From the NCBI GenBank assembly GCA_016718825.1, contig JADKCL010000010.1:161778-225777 (forward strand): a stretch of 64,000 nucleotides of DNA, in the 5' to 3' direction. How positions within the stretch are numbered: position 1 is the stretch's first letter; every line of letters starts with the position of its first letter. The translations under genes and the position numbers were made by a program. Below are positions 14,112 through 23,852 of this stretch, piece after piece. Origin of the DNA: Bacteroidota bacterium (lineage in GTDB: Bacteria; Bacteroidota; Bacteroidia; J057; JADKCL01). The notes under the pieces were generated by a model. It did no database searches and was not told the origin of the DNA. It saw nothing but the letters and a program-made list of their open reading frames with translations.

Positions 14112-15434
14112 TTAGATCTTGACCAACTTCAAAACCCGTACATCTCCCGCATCCGTCGAAATCTTCACGTTGTAAATCCCGGCAGGACCCTCGAAATCAA
14201 GATGGATCCGGGTAGCCTGCGCCTCGGAACTCAGGTGAACCAATTGTCCTGCAGCATTAAAAACCTCCACCTTGACAAGCAGAAACGAATGGTTGAACAG
14301 GATGTCAAATTTGCCATTGGAAGGATTGGGTACCAATTTCAGTGTCGCCGCTGCCTGCGCCTCGTCACGTGCAATCACGGGATTGCAGAAGCCACCGTTG
14401 AAAAGGTAGGCGCTGCGCGCCGGGGCGAAGTTGTAGATGCCGTAGTCAATGTTGTAGAGGATGTCATTGCCGTAGGCCGTGAGGCTGGAAAAGCTGCCGT
14501 TGGTCGTAATTTGGCGATCGGCGCATCCGTCGTTGTCCCAGCTCCAAGCGAGCCAACCGATGTTGCGGGCCTGCAAAATGTGAAGCAGCGCGGAATAATT
14601 GAGGGTGTATTGACACAGAACTTGATCGTCTTGCAAATTGGCAACTTCGCCCATCACAAATGGAATCCCGCTTGCGATGGCATTGTCAATCTTGGCTTCC
14701 ATCTGCGTCGAATCGTTGTTGGCGAAGGCGTACCAATAGGCATGCGCGCTGAATATCAAATTTTGCGCTGGGTCATTCAATTGCATCGTCGGACCGACGG
14801 CGGCGAGCACATCGAGGTTGCTGCCGCAATCAGGGCCATCGATCATGATGGGAACGGTGATGCCGGCATTTCTGAAATTCGTAACGATTTCGGAATAGGT
14901 GCGGACGAAGGTCGCTTGTGATGCAGCCGGATTTCCGGTCCAGTTGACGTAGAGCGCTTCATTCGCTACGTTGAGGATGATGCTGTGCTTGTATTTGTCT
15001 ATCAGGGCAAGCAAGGCAGGTTCCAGATACCAATTCGAAGTCGCGACCAATGCTGTCGTATCATTTTGGCAGGTCAAGTCGTGTAATTCCAAAATCGGAA
15101 TCAACTGATATTGAATACATTTACTCAAGGCGCTGTCCAAATTCGCCAAATCGGAGTATGTCGTCTGCGGGGTGCCTTGCGCAGGTGTGCGGTACCAGGG
15201 CAAGCGCACACAATTCGATCCGGATTGGGCGATTTCGTCCATGAACAGCTGATTGGGCGACCATCCCCAGTTGAAAGGCGCGTAATTGACGCCACGCAGC
15301 AGCAGCGTGTCGCCGCAGGGTCCGAGGATCAGATTGCCATTGACAGAAATGGTTGTTCCGAGTTGGGCCTGCAGGGTGCTTGCGGCCATGACCAGGGTGA
15401 AAAGGAGGAAAATGGGGTAATTTTTGATTTTCAT
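14112..15434 (-). CDS. secreted glycoside hydrolase family 5 protein with T9SS sorting domain
   Basis: 440 residues. The signal peptide MKIKNYPIFLLFTLVMAAST precedes a TIM-barrel hydrolase of GH5 type: RGVNYAPFNWGW at the start, NEALYVNW with the acid/base Glu near residue 158, SAHAYWY, GEVANLQ with the nucleophile Glu near 261, and WLAWSWDNDGC at the last strand. The C-terminal ~80 residues (LKLVPNPSNGKFDILF...GIYNVKISTDAGDVRVLKLVKI) are a T9SS type A sorting domain. It probably cleaves a beta-linked plant or algal polysaccharide (mannan or glucan) outside the cell; the exact substrate is open. No SusC/SusD neighbours are present. Confidence 0.88.
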   Translation of the reverse strand: MKIKNYPIFLLFTLVMAASTLQAQLGTTISVNGNLILGPCGDTLLLRGVNYAPFNWGWSPNQLFMDEIAQSGSNCVRLPWYRTPAQGTPQTTYSDLANLDSALSKCIQYQLIPILELHDLTCQNDTTALVATSNWYLEPALLALIDKYKHSIILNVANEALYVNWTGNPAASQATFVRTYSEIVTNFRNAGITVPIMIDGPDCGSNLDVLAAVGPTMQLNDPAQNLIFSAHAYWYAFANNDSTQMEAKIDNAIASGIPFVMGEVANLQDDQVLCQYTLNYSALLHILQARNIGWLAWSWDNDGCADRQITTNGSFSSLTAYGNDILYNIDYGIYNFAPARSAYLFNGGFCNPVIARDEAQAAATLKLVPNPSNGKFDILFNHSFLLVKVEVFNAAGQLVHLSSEAQATRIHLDFEGPAGIYNVKISTDAGDVRVLKLVKI

Positions 15435-15606
15435 AGAATGCGGGTGAGGTAAAAGATGAATTCAGACTCGCATTTTGGAGCCTTGATTCGAAGATAACGG
15501 GGCTCAGAGCGATTCTCTCATGACCGATTTGCATTTGGGTCGAATGGGTTTTTGATTGGTTTACCAGAAGAACTTTGGTACCTTCCGATTGGATCAACGA
15601 ATTAGA

Positions 15607-16344
15607 ATGCCCATGAACCTCATCCACGTACGGTGCCAAACTGAGATTGACTATCAACGACTGATCGCCTTCTTCGAAACCGAGCAAATTCCATATCGAG
15701 GGCAAGAATTGGATTCGAAGGTTTTCCCTGTCGGGAATGAGGGCCGTTATTTCGGAGAAATAACCATTCCCGGAGCATACAAAGACCAAGTTCAGACGCT
15801 TTTGCAGGAGATTGGATTCGAATCATTTTCGATCTTCATTGAGCAAAGTCCTGAGCAATGGCGTTCCCAAAAACCTCAGAAAGTAAATTTTACCAAGTTC
15901 ATGGCTTGGGCAATGACTGCAACCACTTTGGTCACCTCCGTCCTCGCGGTCAAATACTGGAGGCAAGCCCAATTGCGAATCAATCCTAATTTCCGATACG
16001 AATGGAGCTTGGACAATACTCGGTATCATCAGGTCGACAAAAAAACTGACGCAATAATCACCACCTTCTCCGACGCGAATTGGAACAACAATTTCGAATC
16101 CATAACTAGCTATTGGACAGATGGTTCCATTTCCAACGTAGCTACTGACAAGGATGAAAATGGGTACTTTGAACTGAGTGAGGCTTACGCCAAGGACGGA
16201 AAACGATCGAATATGGTAATCGATCTGGATGGAGATGGTGACTTTGATTACAGTGAAACCTATCTGGACAACAATGAAGTGATCCGGTTCACTGACTCCG
16301 ATAAAAATGGACGTTGGGAAATTGCATCAAAACCGCTCAAATAA
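15607..16344 (+). CDS. membrane-anchored protein of unknown function with DxDxDG-type motifs
   Basis: About 245 residues from 15607 (MPMNLIHVRC; 15613 also possible). Residues ~1-85 form a small alpha/beta domain (IDYQRLIAFFETEQIPYRGQELDSKVFPVGNEG) ending in VNFTKFMAW. One membrane helix follows (MTATTLVTSVLAV). The outer part carries repeated calcium-binding-like loops: DKDENGYFE, DLDGDGDFDYSE and DSDKNGRWE. I do not recognise the family. The N-terminal domain resembles putative signal-transducing DUF2007-type domains only in size. Followed by a probable terminator. Confidence 0.6.
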   Translation: MPMNLIHVRCQTEIDYQRLIAFFETEQIPYRGQELDSKVFPVGNEGRYFGEITIPGAYKDQVQTLLQEIGFESFSIFIEQSPEQWRSQKPQKVNFTKFMAWAMTATTLVTSVLAVKYWRQAQLRINPNFRYEWSLDNTRYHQVDKKTDAIITTFSDANWNNNFESITSYWTDGSISNVATDKDENGYFELSEAYAKDGKRSNMVIDLDGDGDFDYSETYLDNNEVIRFTDSDKNGRWEIASKPLK

Positions 16345-16393
16345 GCGGGTCTGGTCCAATCAATGACCTGCGTTTGATGCCACCTCATGACTG

Positions 16394-16419
16394 GTAGTTC
16401 ATATCACCAACTACTTTTT
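16394..16419 (+). terminator. probable rho-independent terminator
   Basis: GTAGTT and AACTAC pair around a 9-base loop and are followed by TTTTT, 50 bases after the preceding plus-strand gene. The stem is short and AT-rich. Confidence 0.45.
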
Positions 16420-16512
16420 CCTGATCCTCCACCGGAGGTCCCGATTCTCGCGATCGATCGGCCTGAGACCTGAGGCCAAAGCCTTAGTTTTCGCCAACGC
16501 CTCATAGATCTA

Positions 16513-19290
16513 TCAGATCACCAAGTTCACAATCCTCCCGGGTACCACGATCACCTTTTTGGGCACGACACCTGCCAGAATCGTCGCTACTTCTTCCGAA
16601 GCCATGACCTCCTTTTCCACTTCCTCCTTGCTCAATTCGGCGCCGACGCTGATTTTGCCGCGGAGCTTGCCATTCACTTGGATCGGATACTCGATGCTGC
16701 TCACAGCGACATGTTTCTCATCGTAGACCGGCCAAGGCGCGGTCGCAATCGAATCGGCATGTCCAAGCATTTGCCAGAGTTCCTCACAAATGTGCGGTGC
16801 AAACGGGGAAAGCACGACCAAAAACTGCTCCAAAACCGTTCGGCTGCTCGTTTTTAGGCGCTGCGCCTCATTCACGAACTTCATGTACTGAGCCACGGTC
16901 GTGTTGAAGCTCAGGTTTTGGATGTCCTCCTGCACCTTCAGAATCGTCTGATGCAAAACCCGCAGTTCATCCGCATTGGGAGCCGCATCCGTGACGATCA
17001 ATTGATTTTCGTCGTTGGTGAAGAGATTCCATACTTTCCTCAAGAAGCGGAAGCTGCCTTCGATGCCATGGGTATTCCAAGGTTTTGCGTCTTCAAGCGG
17101 ACCCAAAAACATTTCGTAAAGACGCAGTGTATCAGCTCCGTACCGGGCACAGACATCGTTGGGATTCACCACGTTGTAGTAGCGCTTGCTCATCTTCTCG
17201 ACTTGCGAACCACATTTGAAGGTTCCATCGGCCTCGGTGATGAATTCCGCATTTGCGTATTCGGTTCCACGGCTGGTTCTTACGCGCTCAAGGTCCAGAA
17301 TATCGTTTTCCACAATGTTCACGTCCACGTGGATCGGATCGACCTCCTTGCCTTCGATCAGGCCTGCACTGATATAGGATTCTGTCCCACGCAACCTGTA
17401 CATCAAACTGCTCCGCCCTTGGATCATGCCGATATTCACCAGCTTTTGGAACGGCTCATCATGCGAAATGTGGCCCAAATCAAACAGAACCTTGGTCCAG
17501 TACCTCGAATACAACAAATGCCCGACAGCATGCTCCGATCCTCCAATATAAAGATCGACGTTCATCCAGTAGGCTTCCTTGTCCTTGGCACTGAAGGTCC
17601 CGTCGTTGTTCACATCGAAATACCGCAGGAAGTACCAGCTCGAACCCGCATAACCCGGCATCGTATTCGATTCACGCAAGCCACCATCGGGGTGCTGCAT
17701 CCAATCCTTGACATTCGCCAGCGGCCCCTCCCCTTCTTCCCCCGGCTCGTAACGATCGACCTTGGGCAAGGTCACCGGCAATTCAGATTCAGGCAAGGCA
17801 TAAGGCAATCCATCCCGGAAAACGATCGGGAAAGGCTCTCCCCAATAACGCTGACGGGAAAAATTCGGGTCGCGAAGGCGGAAGTTGATCCGCGCTTTGC
17901 CGATTCCTTTTGCTTCGATGGCATCGATTGCCTTGCGCAGGGCCTCCTTGATTTCCAGGCCATTCAAGAAATCGGAGTTGATAAACTTGCCTTCCTTGGC
18001 TTCGTAGGCTTCCTCGGAAATATCCACGCCGTCGATAATCGGCAAAATCGGAAGGTCAAATTGCTTTGCAAAGGCGTAGTCGCGGCTGTCGCCAGCAGGC
18101 ACGGCCATGATCGCGCCTGTTCCGTAGCCCCATAGCACGTAGTCGGCTGTCCAAATCGGGATCAGGCGACCTTCTACGAAGGGGTGTTTGGCATAAGCTC
18201 CAGTGAACTTACCAGTAATCTTTTTCTCTTGTTGCCGCTCGACTTCGCTGCGGTTTTTGGCCCAAGTGGCATATTCCAAAACGTCTTCGCGGCGGTCGGC
18301 GGTCACCAATTGCTCGACAAGTGGATGCTCCGGTGCCAAAACCATGAAGCTCGCACCAAAAATCGTATCCGGCCTGGTCGAAAACACCTCAAGCCGTTCG
18401 GAGTGCCCTTCGATTTCGAAGTAAAAATTGGCCCCTTCGCTCCTGCCGATCCAGTTGCGTTGTTGCTCCTTGATCGAATCGGACCATTGCAGGTCGTTCA
18501 GACCCGCGAGCAAACGGTCTGCGTATGCGCGCATGCGGAACGCCCATTGGCGCATCGGTTTGCGCACTACAGGATGCCCGCCTCGCTCTGAAACGCCGTT
18601 GATCACCTCGTCATTGGCCAAAACCGTTCCCAAAGCAGGGCACCAATTCACTTCGGTAAAGGCAATGTAGGCCATGCGGTAATGCAGCGTAACCTCATAT
18701 TGTTTCGCTGCCGAATAAGAATTCCATTCCGCTGCTGTGAAACTGCCTTCGAAGTCATTGACAGCCTTCAGCCCCTCGGTTCCCCGATTTGCAAAATGCG
18801 CGGTCAAGGTGTCGATATGCTCCGCCTTGTCAGCGGCGACGTTGTACCAACTGTGGAAAATTTGCAAGAAGATCCACTGCGTCCACTTGTAATAGTTGGG
18901 ATCGCAGGTTTCCATATTTGTCGAATCGGGCTCGTGTGCCAGACCGAGTCGCTCAAATTGATCTTTGTAGGTTTTGATATTCGCCTCAGTGGTGACCGCA
19001 GGATGCTGTCCCGTTTCCATCGCATATTGCTCGGCAGGCAAACCGAATGCATCAAAGCCCATCGGATGCAACACGTTGAATCCGGCCAATTTACGGTAGC
19101 GGGCGACGATGTCCGTAGCAATGTAGCCAAGTGGGTGACCAACGTGCAATCCTGCGCCGGATGGGTACGGAAACATGTCGAGCACGTAGAATTTAGGCTT
19201 GGTCGTGTTGTGCTCGATGGCGAAGGTGCGGCTTTCCTTCCAAAATTTTTGCCACTTGGCCTCGATGGCCTGAAAATCGTAATTGCCCAT
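16513..19290 (-). CDS. leuS: leucine--tRNA ligase
   Basis: 925 residues, full length. LeuRS charges tRNA-Leu and edits mischarged products. The class I signature HVGHPLGY is at residue ~49 after DMFPYPSGAGL. The CP1 editing domain contains FSTRPDTIFGASFM and later YGTGAIMAVPAGDSRD. The KMSKS loop is present as KMSKRYYNVVNPND near residue 698. The anticodon-binding domain and the C-terminal domain (QVNGKLRGKISV ... GRIVNLVI) are complete. The gene is monocistronic. On the minus strand about 40 bases upstream, CCAACTTTGC is one base off the -7 consensus. Confidence 0.97.
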   Translation of the reverse strand: MGNYDFQAIEAKWQKFWKESRTFAIEHNTTKPKFYVLDMFPYPSGAGLHVGHPLGYIATDIVARYRKLAGFNVLHPMGFDAFGLPAEQYAMETGQHPAVTTEANIKTYKDQFERLGLAHEPDSTNMETCDPNYYKWTQWIFLQIFHSWYNVAADKAEHIDTLTAHFANRGTEGLKAVNDFEGSFTAAEWNSYSAAKQYEVTLHYRMAYIAFTEVNWCPALGTVLANDEVINGVSERGGHPVVRKPMRQWAFRMRAYADRLLAGLNDLQWSDSIKEQQRNWIGRSEGANFYFEIEGHSERLEVFSTRPDTIFGASFMVLAPEHPLVEQLVTADRREDVLEYATWAKNRSEVERQQEKKITGKFTGAYAKHPFVEGRLIPIWTADYVLWGYGTGAIMAVPAGDSRDYAFAKQFDLPILPIIDGVDISEEAYEAKEGKFINSDFLNGLEIKEALRKAIDAIEAKGIGKARINFRLRDPNFSRQRYWGEPFPIVFRDGLPYALPESELPVTLPKVDRYEPGEEGEGPLANVKDWMQHPDGGLRESNTMPGYAGSSWYFLRYFDVNNDGTFSAKDKEAYWMNVDLYIGGSEHAVGHLLYSRYWTKVLFDLGHISHDEPFQKLVNIGMIQGRSSLMYRLRGTESYISAGLIEGKEVDPIHVDVNIVENDILDLERVRTSRGTEYANAEFITEADGTFKCGSQVEKMSKRYYNVVNPNDVCARYGADTLRLYEMFLGPLEDAKPWNTHGIEGSFRFLRKVWNLFTNDENQLIVTDAAPNADELRVLHQTILKVQEDIQNLSFNTTVAQYMKFVNEAQRLKTSSRTVLEQFLVVLSPFAPHICEELWQMLGHADSIATAPWPVYDEKHVAVSSIEYPIQVNGKLRGKISVGAELSKEEVEKEVMASEEVATILAGVVPKKVIVVPGRIVNLVI

Positions 19291-19532
19291 TTGAGCTGGA
19301 ATTAGAATAGATGTATGTAGATAAAGGAATGCAAAGTTGGCGAGAAATCGCGGAATCTAAACTGCAGAAATTCACTTTTTAAGAAGTCCTACGAATGAAA
19401 ATCGAAAGCAGATTTGCCCATCAATTACCAAAAGCCAAGAAAAATCTTGCTGTAAAGCCTCAGCATCTCAAAATGCCAAGAAGCCAAAAAATTCACCACC
19501 AAACCTGATTCTGCAAATTCTGTGAATTCCGC

Positions 19533-19943
19533 TTATCGGAACATCGCCTTGATACTTCCCCAAGTACGCTGCACAGAGGTAGGATTGTGGGTGATATCGG
19601 TGTAGTAAGTAAAAACTGCCCCATTTTGGCAAACTTGAAGTTTATAGCTGATGGTTTTGGCTTCGTCCTTGAAGACGGTATAGTCTTGATACGTGTAATT
19701 CAGGCTTCCATTGGGCGAGACATGGTCGAGGTAGGCATACAGGGTCTCATCATTGACTTTGCGCCAAATGCGAAAATCAGTGATGCCAGCCTCGCTGGGG
19801 ACTTCCCAAGCAACCACCACATCAGCACCATCAGGAGACGCATGAAAGTAATTGAGCGTCAGGTTTTGGCCTTTCAAGGTGGTCGAGAAGCATACCAGCG
19901 CAACCGCTACCAAGAGCAAAACAGTTGCATTTCTCATACCCAT
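19533..19943 (-). CDS. small secreted protein with fibronectin III-like fold (unknown function)
   Basis: About 136 residues from MGMRNATVLLLVAVALVCFS, a signal peptide; the 17 residues read upstream look spurious. The mature part (LTLNYFHASPDGADVVVAWEVPSEAGITDFRIWRK) has the strand pattern of a fibronectin type III domain, including the W and the Y-x-Y pair (LNYTYQDY, SYKLQVCQNG). It has no sorting domain and ends SIKAMFR. It is probably periplasmic or surface exposed. Many Bacteroidota proteins have this module fused to a T9SS tail; here it stands alone. Confidence 0.55.
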   Translation of the reverse strand: MGMRNATVLLLVAVALVCFSTTLKGQNLTLNYFHASPDGADVVVAWEVPSEAGITDFRIWRKVNDETLYAYLDHVSPNGSLNYTYQDYTVFKDEAKTISYKLQVCQNGAVFTYYTDITHNPTSVQRTWGSIKAMFR

Positions 19944-20167
19944 GATTGCAAAATTAACAGTTTTCAATTCGTATGCAAATCTTGGAGTGTCCACATGTTG
20001 AATTTCTTACGCAGTCAATGTGGTGTCTCGGAAAATTGGAATTCGTTGAATGCTGCATCCGGGTTTGATGTAAAATGGTACTAAAGTAGTGTTGGCGGCG
20101 CATACACCAACCTTTGACAATGCTGCCAACGCGAAAGTTTTAAAATTTTTCCATTCTCCATTTTCAA

Positions 20168-20192
20168 TTGTCAATACTCCTTTCTATCTTTG
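20168..20192 (+). promoter_or_regulatory. candidate promoter of rpmE2
   Basis: TATCTTTG at 20185-20192 fits the Bacteroidota -7 element TAnnTTTG. TTG at 20168-20170 is a possible -33 element, but the spacing (14 bases) is shorter than usual. The gene starts 30 bases downstream. Confidence 0.45.
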
Positions 20193-20222
20193 CCCTCTCG
20201 TTTGTAAAAAGCTCAAAAGGAT

Positions 20223-20480
20223 ATGAAAAGCGACATCCATCCAAACTACAGATTTGTAGTTTTCAAAGATATCTCGACCGATTACGCGTTCTTGACACGT
20301 TCGGCAATCAACACCCCTGACACCATCAAATGGGAAGATGGCAATGAATATCCACTTGTGAAGTTGGAGATTTCCAGCGATTCTCACCCGTTTTTCACGG
20401 GTAAGCAAAAGCTCATCGACACCGCCGGTCGTGTTGACAGGTTCTACAGCCGCTACGGTGGCAAAAAACCACAAGAATAA
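20223..20480 (+). CDS. rpmE2: 50S ribosomal protein L31 type B
   Basis: 85 residues. MKSDIHPNYRFVVFKDIST is the typical start and DSHPFFTGKQKLIDTAGRVDRFYSRYG the typical end of L31. It lacks the CxxC zinc cysteines of the type A form, so it is the zinc-independent type B protein. It binds the 50S subunit near the central protuberance. AAAAGG precedes the start codon. A terminator follows. Confidence 0.96.
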   Translation: MKSDIHPNYRFVVFKDISTDYAFLTRSAINTPDTIKWEDGNEYPLVKLEISSDSHPFFTGKQKLIDTAGRVDRFYSRYGGKKPQE

Positions 20481-20507
20481 GGTTCGACCCCGTCGACAAA
20501 TGAAAAA

Positions 20508-20535
20508 GAGTAGGCTTCGGTCTGCTCTTTTTTAT
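20508..20535 (+). terminator. rho-independent terminator of rpmE2
   Basis: GAGTAGGC-TTCG-GTCTGCTC forms an 8-bp stem (two G-T pairs) with a stable TTCG loop, followed by TTTTTTA. Confidence 0.85.
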
Positions 20536-20600
20536 TTGCTCCCGGAATGCCATTTCAATTGCATCATTCCTAAATTGCCAGCTCTAAACTGGGAATTGTC

Positions 20601-21846
20601 ATGCAATACCTTCTATTCGAAGATCAGAGCTTTTTCGACCTATGGCCGCTGACTTTTACGCGGCCGACCTGCGATTTGCGGGTTGGAATCGACAAGCTGC
20701 AGGAAAAGTGGACGCGGTTTTGCAAACAACCGGTTGGCTGCATCGCCTATGCCTACCTTGGAAACCAGTTTTCCCGATTTGATCCCTACGCTCGAAAGTA
20801 TTTGCTTCAATGGCAAATTCATCCCGGATGCGAACTGGATCAGGGATTTGGCTGAAGCCTGCGCTCCAGGTACCTACTTGGCGAATGAGAAAAAGGAAAT
20901 CCTTGTTTTTCGCTGCAAACCGGCCCAAATCGGGAACTTTGATGGGATTGTCAATGAAGCGATTCTGACGAATGCCGGCCTGAAATCCATCACGGCAACC
21001 GTGAATGAAAGGCCTGCCATTCGTTTTCCTTGGGACATTTTCCGGCTCAATGGTCAATGTATCCGCGAAGACTTTGAAGCGGTCATCGCCAATCAGTCGT
21101 CCTATCAGCCCGAAGACAAACATTCGATTGTCTATGGCCGCGACAACCTGTTTTTGGCCGCTGGCGTGAAGATGCGTGCAGCCGTGATCAATGCCGAAGA
21201 TGGCCCGGTTTATATCGGCGAAGGTGTTGATATTCAGGAAGGTTCACTGATTCATGGCACCCATGCCTTTTGTGATCATGCAACGCTGAACATGGGTGTG
21301 AAGTTGCGCGGCGATACCACTGTCGGTCCTTGGAGCAAGGTTGGCGGCGAAATCGCCAATTCGGTGATTCAAGGTTACAGCAACAAAGGTCACGACGGCT
21401 ACATGGGCAATTCGGTGCTGGGCTATTGGTGCAACCTGGGAGCGGATACGAATACGAGCAACTTGAAAAACAATTATACCGAGGTGCGCGTCTGGAACTA
21501 TCCGCAAGAGCGATTTGCACGAACGGGTACGATATTTTGTGGGCTGATCATGGGCGATCACAGCAAATGCGGCATCAACACGATGTTCAACACTGGCACG
21601 GTGGTCGGGGTATCCGCCAACATTTTCGGAGATGGGTATCCTCGAAATTTCATTCCTTCCTTCAGTTGGGGCGGCGCGGCCGGGTTGACAACATTCACAC
21701 TTCCAAAGGCGTTTGAAGTCGCCGAGGCCGTCATGGGACGCAGGAAACTGCAATTGGAGGAAGGCGAAAAGGCCATTTTGACCGAAGTCTTCCGCCGAAC
21801 GGAGAAATACCGCAACTGGGAGAGGGAAGTGAAAAGTGAAAAGTGA
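20601..21846 (+). CDS. GlmU-like putative sugar nucleotidyltransferase with left-handed beta-helix (frameshifted)
   Basis: The N-terminus MQYLLFEDQSFFDLWPLTFT-RP and DLRVGIDKLQEKW lies in the frame from 20601. From about 20790 the match continues in the next frame as DLIPTLESICFNGKFIPDAN and runs to 21846. The breakpoint is near 20765-20785, around CAGTTTTCCCGATTTG. The total span is 1246 bp (one over a multiple of three), so one extra base or two lost bases would explain it. The rest has hexapeptide repeats (VIGEG-type: GPVYIGEGVDIQEGSLIHGT, MGVKLRGDTTVGPWSKVGGE, HSKCGINTMFNTGTVVGVSA) of the conserved Bacteroidota GlmU-family protein. The last residues (KSEK, stop) come from the GTGAAAA repeat. 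It may be a pseudogene or a sequencing error. Confidence 0.75.
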
Positions 21847-21986
21847 AAAGTGAAAAGTGAAAAATGGAGAATGGAAAATAGAGAGGAAAATTGGAGGCTA
21901 GTACGTTGTTCAGTCTTTTCGGCCCTTTGCGGGTTTTCAACGTTCCAAGAACTGCTAACTGCTACTTTCTAATTGCTAATTAAAAA
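21828..21986. repeat. GTGAAAA tandem repeat plus ATGGAGAATGG and CTAACTGCTA-type filler
   Basis: About five GTGAAAA units overlap the end of the GlmU-like gene and provide its stop codon. They are followed by AATGGAGAATGGAAAAT and, up to the tpiA start, AACTGCTAACTGCTACTTTC / AATTGCTAATT. The same GTGAAAA type recurs at 51280-51310. Confidence 0.75.
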
Positions 21987-21989
21987 AAT

Positions 21990-22751
21990 ATGCGTAAAAA
22001 AATTGCAGCTGGGAATTGGAAGATGAATTTGGGCCCTGTCGGGGCACAAGCATTTGTATCTGAATTGATTGCGAATTATTTAATCCACTGTCCTGCGCAA
22101 CCGCAAATGATATTGGCGGTTCCATTTGTGGATCTTGTGGGTGTTGCATCGCTGATCAAAACAGTTCCTTCGATTGGTTTGGCAGCACAAAACCTGCATC
22201 AGGAAGACAGTGGCGCTTATACCGGCGAAATTTCAGGAGCAATGCTTAAAGAAGCGGGTTGCAAATACGTGTTGGTTGGCCACAGCGAGCGCCGTGAATA
22301 TTTCCATGAAACCAATGCGCTTTTGCTCAAGAAAGTGAAGCAGGCGCTCAAGAACGGCCTCTCCCCGATCTATTGCTTTGGCGAAACCCTTGCCGAGCGT
22401 GAATCAGGCCGCACTTTTGCCGTGATCGCGCAACAGCTGATCGAAGGCATCTACGCCCTTGACGTCACCGAATTCTCGCATTGTATTTTAGCCTACGAGC
22501 CTGTTTGGGCGATCGGAACCGGCAAAGTCGCCACGCCTACCCAGGCGCAAGAGGTACACGCATTCGTGCGTAACAAACTGCGGGGCCATTTTGGCGATGC
22601 AGCCGCAAATGCGGTCACCATCCTCTACGGCGGCTCGGTCAAGCCCGACAATGCTGCCGAACTCTTCGCTTGTCCGGATATCGACGGCGGCCTTGTAGGT
22701 GGGGCGAGCCTGAAAGTCAGCGACTTCGTGGCAATTGCCAAAGCGCTTTAA
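21990..22751 (+). CDS. tpiA: triosephosphate isomerase
   Basis: 253 residues, full length. It interconverts glyceraldehyde-3-phosphate and dihydroxyacetone phosphate in glycolysis. AAGNWKMN carries Asn and Lys of the active site, VGHSERR near residue 96 the electrophilic His, AYEPVWAIGTG near 168 the catalytic Glu and phosphate loop, and ILYGGSVKPDNA and GGLVGGASL the last phosphate-binding loops. All key residues are present. The gene is preceded by a repeat-rich spacer and looks monocistronic. Confidence 0.98.
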   Translation: MRKKIAAGNWKMNLGPVGAQAFVSELIANYLIHCPAQPQMILAVPFVDLVGVASLIKTVPSIGLAAQNLHQEDSGAYTGEISGAMLKEAGCKYVLVGHSERREYFHETNALLLKKVKQALKNGLSPIYCFGETLAERESGRTFAVIAQQLIEGIYALDVTEFSHCILAYEPVWAIGTGKVATPTQAQEVHAFVRNKLRGHFGDAAANAVTILYGGSVKPDNAAELFACPDIDGGLVGGASLKVSDFVAIAKAL

Positions 22752-22825
22752 TGCAATTTCCTACGGAACTGCCTTCCTGCACGCATACGACCCAAAATAC
22801 GGATCTCATGCCAATGCATTGTTGG

Positions 22826-23611
22826 TCAATTGCCTAATACTTCACCTTTATCATTTTTCAAGGTGATTTTCAAGTCTTTGCGGAATCCGTTGGCGATCTC
22901 CTGCAAGGGCATCAAACTTCCGTTGTAACTGTACACAAAAGGGAATTCAAAGCGTTCGCCTTTGATGGATTTTTCCGTGGTTGTGCCGACCGTGTGAAGG
23001 TAAAATTCGTCGTAATTCCCAACAGGGAGCTGCGATTTTAAAGCCCCTGCTTTTTCCAATTCGGTCATGAACTTCAGTGCAACGGCTTTTTTGGATGGTT
23101 CGACGTATTCACATTTTCCCCAAACGGTACCCGCAGGAATATGATTGAGGCGACCATTAAAGATGCGCAAAAGGGTCGGATCGACTGTTTTTGGAATGGA
23201 AAAATGGAAAAATGTAGAATCTACCTGCAAATCTGCCTTAAAGACCTGCCGATTGATGGTGATTTGCACCTTGTATTCCCCCAAGGTGAGTTGGGAAAGG
23301 TCGATGATCGACGTTGCAGGTCCAACACCTGTTTGACAGGGTTTCGTTCGACGAATGCCATTCACTTTAATCACCACACGGTCTCCCTGCAGCGCAGTCT
23401 CCTGATCGACGGCATAGTTGCTGCATTCGTAGACATCATTGGTTTGGATTCTGAGCATAAATTTGCGTGCCCCACCGGGCAAAATCGGTGCCGTCATTTG
23501 CAAGGTCATCCCTGCCTCGACGTCTTCGATTCCACCATCAGCTTGCGCCATCACCCCGCTCCCCAACAAAAGGAGGAGGATCACCATTGCGATACTTTTC
23601 ATCATTTCCAA
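22826..23611 (-). CDS. secreted protein of unknown function
   Basis: 261 residues with an N-terminal signal peptide (MEMMKSIAMVILLLLLGSGVMA; a start three codons later is equally good). The mature protein is beta-rich (AGMTLQMTAPILPGGARKFM, LSQLTLGEYKVQITINRQVF) and ends with a helical region (ALKFMTELEKAGALK) and a strand pair near KITLKNDKGEVLGN. Two or three Cys (YECSNY, RTKPCQTG, GKCEY) could form disulfides. No sorting domain, lipobox or enzymatic motif is seen, so it may be periplasmic. The neighbours give no functional hint. Confidence 0.6.
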   Translation of the reverse strand: MEMMKSIAMVILLLLLGSGVMAQADGGIEDVEAGMTLQMTAPILPGGARKFMLRIQTNDVYECSNYAVDQETALQGDRVVIKVNGIRRTKPCQTGVGPATSIIDLSQLTLGEYKVQITINRQVFKADLQVDSTFFHFSIPKTVDPTLLRIFNGRLNHIPAGTVWGKCEYVEPSKKAVALKFMTELEKAGALKSQLPVGNYDEFYLHTVGTTTEKSIKGERFEFPFVYSYNGSLMPLQEIANGFRKDLKITLKNDKGEVLGN

Positions 23612-23852
23612 TCACCTAATCCTACAAATATAGCCGTCCAAGGCTCAAATCAAAGCGTATTTTCAAATTTATCTTCCTAAGAATGCAGGACGTTAAATCC
23701 TGCAATAATTTCAGTGATCATTGGCAGAATCCCGTCTTCTGCGGCCGAATCCGGAAAATTCAGGTAAATTTGAACCCAACGCTCGATTTTGGGTTGCATA
23801 TTCGCGGCGGCATTCTGACCTCAACTATGTCAGACCGCAGATACGATAGAAA

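Noticed and set aside
16918..18135. A 405-codon plus-strand frame opposite leuS
   Set aside because: leuS on the minus strand is complete with all motifs; the opposite frame is a shadow.
20601..21846. Programmed ribosomal frameshifting as the explanation for the three frameshifted genes
   Set aside because: No common slippery sequence or downstream structure is shared by the three sites; decay or sequencing error is simpler.
21828..21880. Short tandem GTGAAAA units as a possible CRISPR or origin
   Set aside because: Units are 7-10 bases without spacers, and no replication genes or DnaA boxes were recognised nearby.
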